64,000 bases of DNA, taken from NCBI GenBank assembly GCA_029098305.1, contig JAQXOB010000036.1, forward strand, positions 1 to 64,000. The letters are read 5' to 3'. The notes under the pieces are model-generated. The model did no database searches and was not told where the DNA came from. It worked only from the letters and a program-made list of their open reading frames with translations. The stretch comes from Clostridia bacterium. GTDB taxonomy: Bacteria > Bacillota > Clostridia > Oscillospirales > Acutalibacteraceae. Position numbers and translations under genes: made by a program. Of this stretch, positions 59,799 through 64,000 are shown in pieces (position 1 is the stretch's first letter; the number at the start of each line of letters is the position of its first letter).

Positions 59799-61277
59799 AT
59801 GATAGACCTTCGTAAAAACGAGCAGGCTCTTGAAAATAATATTAGAAGAGCCAGAGAACACAACATTATCATCCCAACTTTTGAGCAAATGAAGGATCCT
59901 AACAAGATTCCTGAAAAAATTCGTGAGAGCCTCAAAAATGTAGGTCTTTGGGATGTAAACCCACTCAACCTTTTCAGAATTACATGGAAAAACGAACGTA
60001 AAGATTCCGGCGGACAGTTTGGTAAGCCAAATTACATAGTTCTTCCTAAGTCACTCACAGGTGTAGACGCAAAGATTCTTTGCATGGTAGGAAAATATTT
60101 CCCAACAGGTTGCCACAAGGTTGGCGCATCTTATGGATGTCTTGTGCCAAGACTTGTAACAGGTCAGTTTGACTCTGACTATCATAAAGCTGTTTGGCCA
60201 TCAACCGGTAACTACTGCAGAGGTGGCGCATTTAACTCCAAGCTTCTTTCATGCCACTCTATCGCAATTCTTCCTGCAGATATGAGCCGTGAGCGCTTTG
60301 AATGGCTTTCAAAAATTGCCGGTGAGGTTATCGCAACACCGGGATGCGAGAGTAATGTTAAAGAAATTTTTGATAAAACATGGGAGCTTCGCAGAACTCG
60401 TGAGGATTGCATGATCTTCAACCAGTTTGACGAGATGGGTAACCACTTGTGGCACTATGAAGTTACAGGCCATGCTATTGAAGAAGCATTCAATGATTTC
60501 GCAGGCGACAGAAAACTCAACTTTGCAGGTGCTTGCTTCACATCCGGTAGCGCAGGCACAACAGCTAGCGGTGACTACCTCAAAGAAAAATTCCCACACA
60601 TCAAGATTGGTGTTGGTGAAGCACTTCAGTGTCCAACACTTCTCAATAATGGTTTTGGTGGTCATAGAATCGAAGGTATCGGCGATAAGCATATTCCATG
60701 GATTCACAATGTTAAGAATACTGATATGATATTTGCAATTGATGACGAAGATAGCCAGAAGCTTCTTAGACTCTTCAACGAGCCTAAGGGCCGTGAGTAT
60801 CTTGCAAAAGAGTGCGGTGTAGACGTTGAGACAATCGAGAATCTTGCATTGTTTGGTATCTCCGGTATTGCAAATATGATCAGCACAATTAAGATGGCTA
60901 AGTATCTTGAACTCACAGAGAACGATGTTATTGCAACAGTTCTTACAGATAGCGCTGAAATGTACACATCAAGAGTTAGAGAGCTCAAAGAAGCTGACGG
61001 TGAATACACCGATAAGATGGCTGCTATCGACTTTAATCTCCATTTGCAGGGCATTAGAACTGACAATATGGAAGAACTCACCTATGCTACACGTAAGAGA
61101 ATTCACAATCTCAAGTATTACACTTGGGTTGAGCAGCAGGGCAGAGATGTTGAAGAACTTAATGACCTCTGGTATGACTTTGATAAGACTTGGGGTTCTG
61201 TTCATAAGCAAGCTCCTGAAATTGATGCTCTTATCAATGAATTCAATGAACGCACAGGCTTACTTAAGAATCTTTAA
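59799..61277 (+). CDS. PLP-dependent enzyme, fold type II (TrpB-like beta-subunit family)
   Basis: PTGCHKVGASYGC (HK Lys motif of TrpB-like enzymes), WPSTGNYCRGGAFNSK, ACFTSGSAGTTASGDYLKEKFP. Confidence 0.8.
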   Translation: MIDLRKNEQALENNIRRAREHNIIIPTFEQMKDPNKIPEKIRESLKNVGLWDVNPLNLFRITWKNERKDSGGQFGKPNYIVLPKSLTGVDAKILCMVGKYFPTGCHKVGASYGCLVPRLVTGQFDSDYHKAVWPSTGNYCRGGAFNSKLLSCHSIAILPADMSRERFEWLSKIAGEVIATPGCESNVKEIFDKTWELRRTREDCMIFNQFDEMGNHLWHYEVTGHAIEEAFNDFAGDRKLNFAGACFTSGSAGTTASGDYLKEKFPHIKIGVGEALQCPTLLNNGFGGHRIEGIGDKHIPWIHNVKNTDMIFAIDDEDSQKLLRLFNEPKGREYLAKECGVDVETIENLALFGISGIANMISTIKMAKYLELTENDVIATVLTDSAEMYTSRVRELKEADGEYTDKMAAIDFNLHLQGIRTDNMEELTYATRKRIHNLKYYTWVEQQGRDVEELNDLWYDFDKTWGSVHKQAPEIDALINEFNERTGLLKNL

Positions 61278-61293
61278 TTACTAAGGTAAAATA

Positions 61294-61334
61294 AGTCCTG
61301 CCTGCAAGCTTTGCGGGCAGGATTTTCTTTTTTA
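61294..61334 (+). terminator. Intrinsic terminator/attenuator between the two PLP-enzyme genes
   Basis: TCCTGCCTGC-AAGCTTT-GCGGGCAGGA-TTTTCTTTTTT. Confidence 0.85.
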
Positions 61335-61361
61335 TTTCAATATAGTTTGGAGAGATTAACG

Positions 61362-62585
61362 ATGAAAAATGTAATTTCAGCAGTTTGCATAAAATGCGGT
61401 GCTGAGCATGAGGCATTGCCAAATATCACCACCTGCAAAAAGTGCGGTGGTTTGCTTGATATTAAGTATGATTACAATTATATAAAGAAAACTTTCTCTA
61501 AAGAAAAGCTTGCACAGCGTGAGCTTTCTATGTGGAGATATGAGGAGCTTCTGCCGGTAACAGGTGAGGCTAAGGTGAAAAAGCTTAGAGTAGGCTGGTC
61601 ACCAATGTATAAGGCAGACAGATTGGCAGAAGCTATCGGTCTAAAAAATCTATGGATCAAAGACGATGGTATCAACCCAACAGCCAGCCTTAAGGACAGA
61701 GCATCATCAATGGCAGTTGTGAAGGCAGCAGAAGCAGGAGTAGATACAATAGCTTGCTCATCTACCGGTAATGCAGCATCATCACTTGCAGGAAACAGTG
61801 CAGCAGCAGGTTTTAAAACATATATCTTTGTGCCTGATAGAGCTCCTAAAGGCAAGGTGGCACAGCTGATGATATTTGGTGCAAATGTTATCACTGTTAA
61901 GGGTTCTTATGAGGATACTTTCCGTCTATCAGCCGAGGCTATTGACAAGTGGGGTTGGTACAACCGCAACGCCGCTATCAACCCATACCTTATGGAAGGA
62001 AAAAAGACAGTTTCGCTTGAAATAGCAGAGCAGTTTAACTTCAAAATGCCTGATTACGTGGCTATATCAGTTGGTGATGGTTGCACAATCGCAGGCGCAT
62101 GGAAGGGATTTAAAGATCTTTATGCTATCGGTGCGATAGATAAGCTTCCAAGACTTATCAGCGTACAGTCTACCGGATGCTATCCTATCAACAAAGCTTT
62201 TGCAGAGAATAAACCACTTGAGCATATGGAAGAGAATACGATCGCAGATAGTATCGCTGTAGGCGTGCCAAGAAATGCTGATAAAGCTCTTGCCGCTATA
62301 AGAGAATCTAATGGTATCGTTGTAAACGTAACCGATGAAGAAATTCTTGATGCAATGCGCTTAGTGGGCAGAACCTGCGGTGTATTTGGCGAGCCGGCAG
62401 GCTCCACAGGCACAGCAGGCGTTAGAAAAGCTGTAAGAGATGGCTTGATTCCGAGCGATGCTACAGTATGCTCTGTGGTAACAGGTAACGGACTTAAAGA
62501 TGTTGCAAATGCTATCAAGGCAGCAGGCGATCCACTCAACATTGCTCCGGATATGAACGAACTATTGAAATATCTTAAAGTATAA
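61362..62585 (+). CDS. Threonine synthase-like PLP enzyme with N-terminal zinc ribbon
   Basis: CIKCGAEHEALPNITTCKKCGGLLD; NPTASLKDRASSMAVVKAAEAG; CSSTGNAASSLAGNSAAAGFKTYIFVPD; start ATG 61362 after GGAGAG. Confidence 0.9.
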   Translation: MKNVISAVCIKCGAEHEALPNITTCKKCGGLLDIKYDYNYIKKTFSKEKLAQRELSMWRYEELLPVTGEAKVKKLRVGWSPMYKADRLAEAIGLKNLWIKDDGINPTASLKDRASSMAVVKAAEAGVDTIACSSTGNAASSLAGNSAAAGFKTYIFVPDRAPKGKVAQLMIFGANVITVKGSYEDTFRLSAEAIDKWGWYNRNAAINPYLMEGKKTVSLEIAEQFNFKMPDYVAISVGDGCTIAGAWKGFKDLYAIGAIDKLPRLISVQSTGCYPINKAFAENKPLEHMEENTIADSIAVGVPRNADKALAAIRESNGIVVNVTDEEILDAMRLVGRTCGVFGEPAGSTGTAGVRKAVRDGLIPSDATVCSVVTGNGLKDVANAIKAAGDPLNIAPDMNELLKYLKV

Positions 62586-62611
62586 CATACAGCAAAGGAG
62601 ACTGACTTATA

Positions 62612-63940
62612 ATGATTATCGGTAACGGAAGACTTATCACTCGTGATGAGAACAACAGCTTCTTTGAAGACGGTGCAGTGCTTGTAAAGGGCGAGCTTAT
62701 AGAAGCAGTGGGTACCACAGAAGAACTCAGAAAGGCTTATCCTGATGAAGAATTTGTGGATGCACACGGCGGCGTTATCATGCCGGGTCTTATCAACACT
62801 CACAATCACATTTACTCTGCGCTTGCAAGAGGATTAAGCATAAACGGCTACAATCCTAACAACTTCCTTGATGTGCTTGATGGAATGTGGTGGACACTCG
62901 ACCGTAAACTCACGCTTGAAGAAACCAGAGTTAGCGCAGAGGCTACATATATAGATTGCATCAAAAATGGTGTTACAACTATATTCGACCATCATGCCAG
63001 CTTTGGCAGCATAGAGGGTAGCTTGTTTGAGATAGCAGATGCTTCTAAGAAATATGGAATCAGAAGTTGCTTGTGCTATGAGGTTAGCGACCGTGATGGC
63101 AAAGAGAAGGCGCTTGCATCTGTAAAAGAGAATGCAGATTTTATTAAATATTGCAAAGAGAATAAATCCGATATGCTAAAGGCAATGATGGGTATCCACG
63201 CATCGTTCACTGTATCAGACGAAACATTTGCAATGTGTAAAAAGGAATTGCCATCAGATGTGGGATATCATATTCATGTTGCAGAGGGTATTGATGATCT
63301 TCATCACAGCCTCAGAACACATGGCAAGAGAGTCGTTGAAAGACTTATGGATAACGATGTTCTCGGTAGCAAAACAATCGCAGTGCATTGCGTACATATC
63401 AACAATGCAGAGATAGAAATGCTAAAGGCAACCGATACAATGGTTGTACACAATCCTGAGAGCAATATGGGAAATGCTGTAGGATGTCCTCCTACACTTG
63501 ATATATTCAAGGCAGGCGTGCTCACAGGTCTTGGCACAGATGGCTACACTAACGATATGCTGGAATCTTATAAAGTGGCAAATATTTTGCACAAGCACAA
63601 TAAGTGTCATCCAAATGTAGCATGGGGCGAGGTTCCTCAAATGCTATTCTCAAATAATGCTAAGATAGCCAACAGATATTTTGATGTGCCACTTGGCATG
63701 ATAAAGAAAGGCTATGCGGCTGATATTGTTGTATCTGACTACAACCCACTAACACCTATGAATGGCTCAAATTGTAACGGTCATGTGCTGTTTGGCATGA
63801 ATGGCAGAAGCATTATCACCACTATCTGTGCAGGTAAGCTTCTTATGAAGGACAGAGAAATTATTGGTGTTGATGAAGCTGCTGTTATGGCTCATTCTCG
63901 TGAGATGGCTGCAAAACTTGCAAGCGATATCAACGCATAA
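62612..63940 (+). CDS. ssnA: Putative aminohydrolase SsnA
   Basis: MIIGNGRLITRDENNSFFEDGAVLVKGELIEAVGTTEEL; GGVIMPGLINTHNHIYSALARGLSI; VVHNPESNMGNAVGCPP; GLGTDGYTNDMLESYKVANILHKH. Confidence 0.9.
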   Translation: MIIGNGRLITRDENNSFFEDGAVLVKGELIEAVGTTEELRKAYPDEEFVDAHGGVIMPGLINTHNHIYSALARGLSINGYNPNNFLDVLDGMWWTLDRKLTLEETRVSAEATYIDCIKNGVTTIFDHHASFGSIEGSLFEIADASKKYGIRSCLCYEVSDRDGKEKALASVKENADFIKYCKENKSDMLKAMMGIHASFTVSDETFAMCKKELPSDVGYHIHVAEGIDDLHHSLRTHGKRVVERLMDNDVLGSKTIAVHCVHINNAEIEMLKATDTMVVHNPESNMGNAVGCPPTLDIFKAGVLTGLGTDGYTNDMLESYKVANILHKHNKCHPNVAWGEVPQMLFSNNAKIANRYFDVPLGMIKKGYAADIVVSDYNPLTPMNGSNCNGHVLFGMNGRSIITTICAGKLLMKDREIIGVDEAAVMAHSREMAAKLASDINA

Positions 63941-63974
63941 TTACAAGTAAATAAATAAAGGAGAATATGTTCAG

Positions 63975-64000
63975 ATGAGTGACATAATGACACCCATTCC
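63975..64000 (+). CDS. ygfK: Start of YgfK-like protein (truncated by window edge)
   Basis: ATG AGT GAC ATA ATG ACA CCC ATT = MSDIMTPI(P), resembling the YgfK N-terminus (MGDIMRPIPF) as recalled; preceded by AAAGGAGAA; position after ssnA. Confidence 0.55.

Noticed and set aside
1-64000. Prophage, integrase or transposase genes
   Set aside because: No integrase, transposase, capsid, terminase or recombinase motif found in any listed ORF; the only mobile-type sequence is the MITE-like palindrome.
1-64000. Canonical defence systems (restriction-modification, toxin-antitoxin, CBASS, retron)
   Set aside because: No methyltransferase, nuclease, reverse transcriptase or nucleotidyltransferase signatures recognised among the ORFs.

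Overview
This 64 kb window is low-GC, gene-dense DNA that looks like a Ruminococcaceae/Oscillospiraceae-type Firmicute (inferred from the dockerin proteins and the Clostridia-type housekeeping order). Left part (1-22 kb): housekeeping operons: truncated ECF-transporter S component, birA, miaB-ylbF-mutS-mutL-miaA, a HlyD-like protein-yggS-sepF-divIVA-ileS-lspA-rluD, queH and an HtrA-like protease. A ~218 bp palindromic MITE-like element sits just upstream of rluD. Middle (17-34 kb): a set of secreted dockerin-type proteins: one with an OB-like region and helical repeats, two paralogous SH3/GH25-lysozyme/dockerin proteins flanking dusB, a repeat-rich dockerin protein with a CBM26-like starch-binding module, and a divergent orphan. 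These are interleaved with sdaA, tsaE-tsaB-rpiB-upp and tRNA-Pro(GGG). 34-50 kb: a cysteine desulfurase and thiI; a class B sortase whose cytoplasmic N-terminal domain resembles an adjacent small membrane protein (possibly a degenerate MoaB/CinA-type fold); and a PP2C - Ser/Thr kinase - TTVL-motif membrane protein - 1904 aa Ig-like surface protein operon. 50-54 kb: an M23 peptidase, a SpoVB-like flippase, a small lipoprotein, and a class V aminotransferase + DUF3343-like pair. 54.6-64 kb: a bidirectional purine/selenium-linked cluster (guaD, carbamate kinase, ygeW, ygeY | TrpB-like PLP enzyme, threonine-synthase-like PLP enzyme, ssnA, start of ygfK) resembling the anaerobic urate/purine degradation clusters of gut bacteria, with two non-YgeX PLP enzymes where YgeX might be expected. 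All calls were made by eye from sequence; no database search was run.
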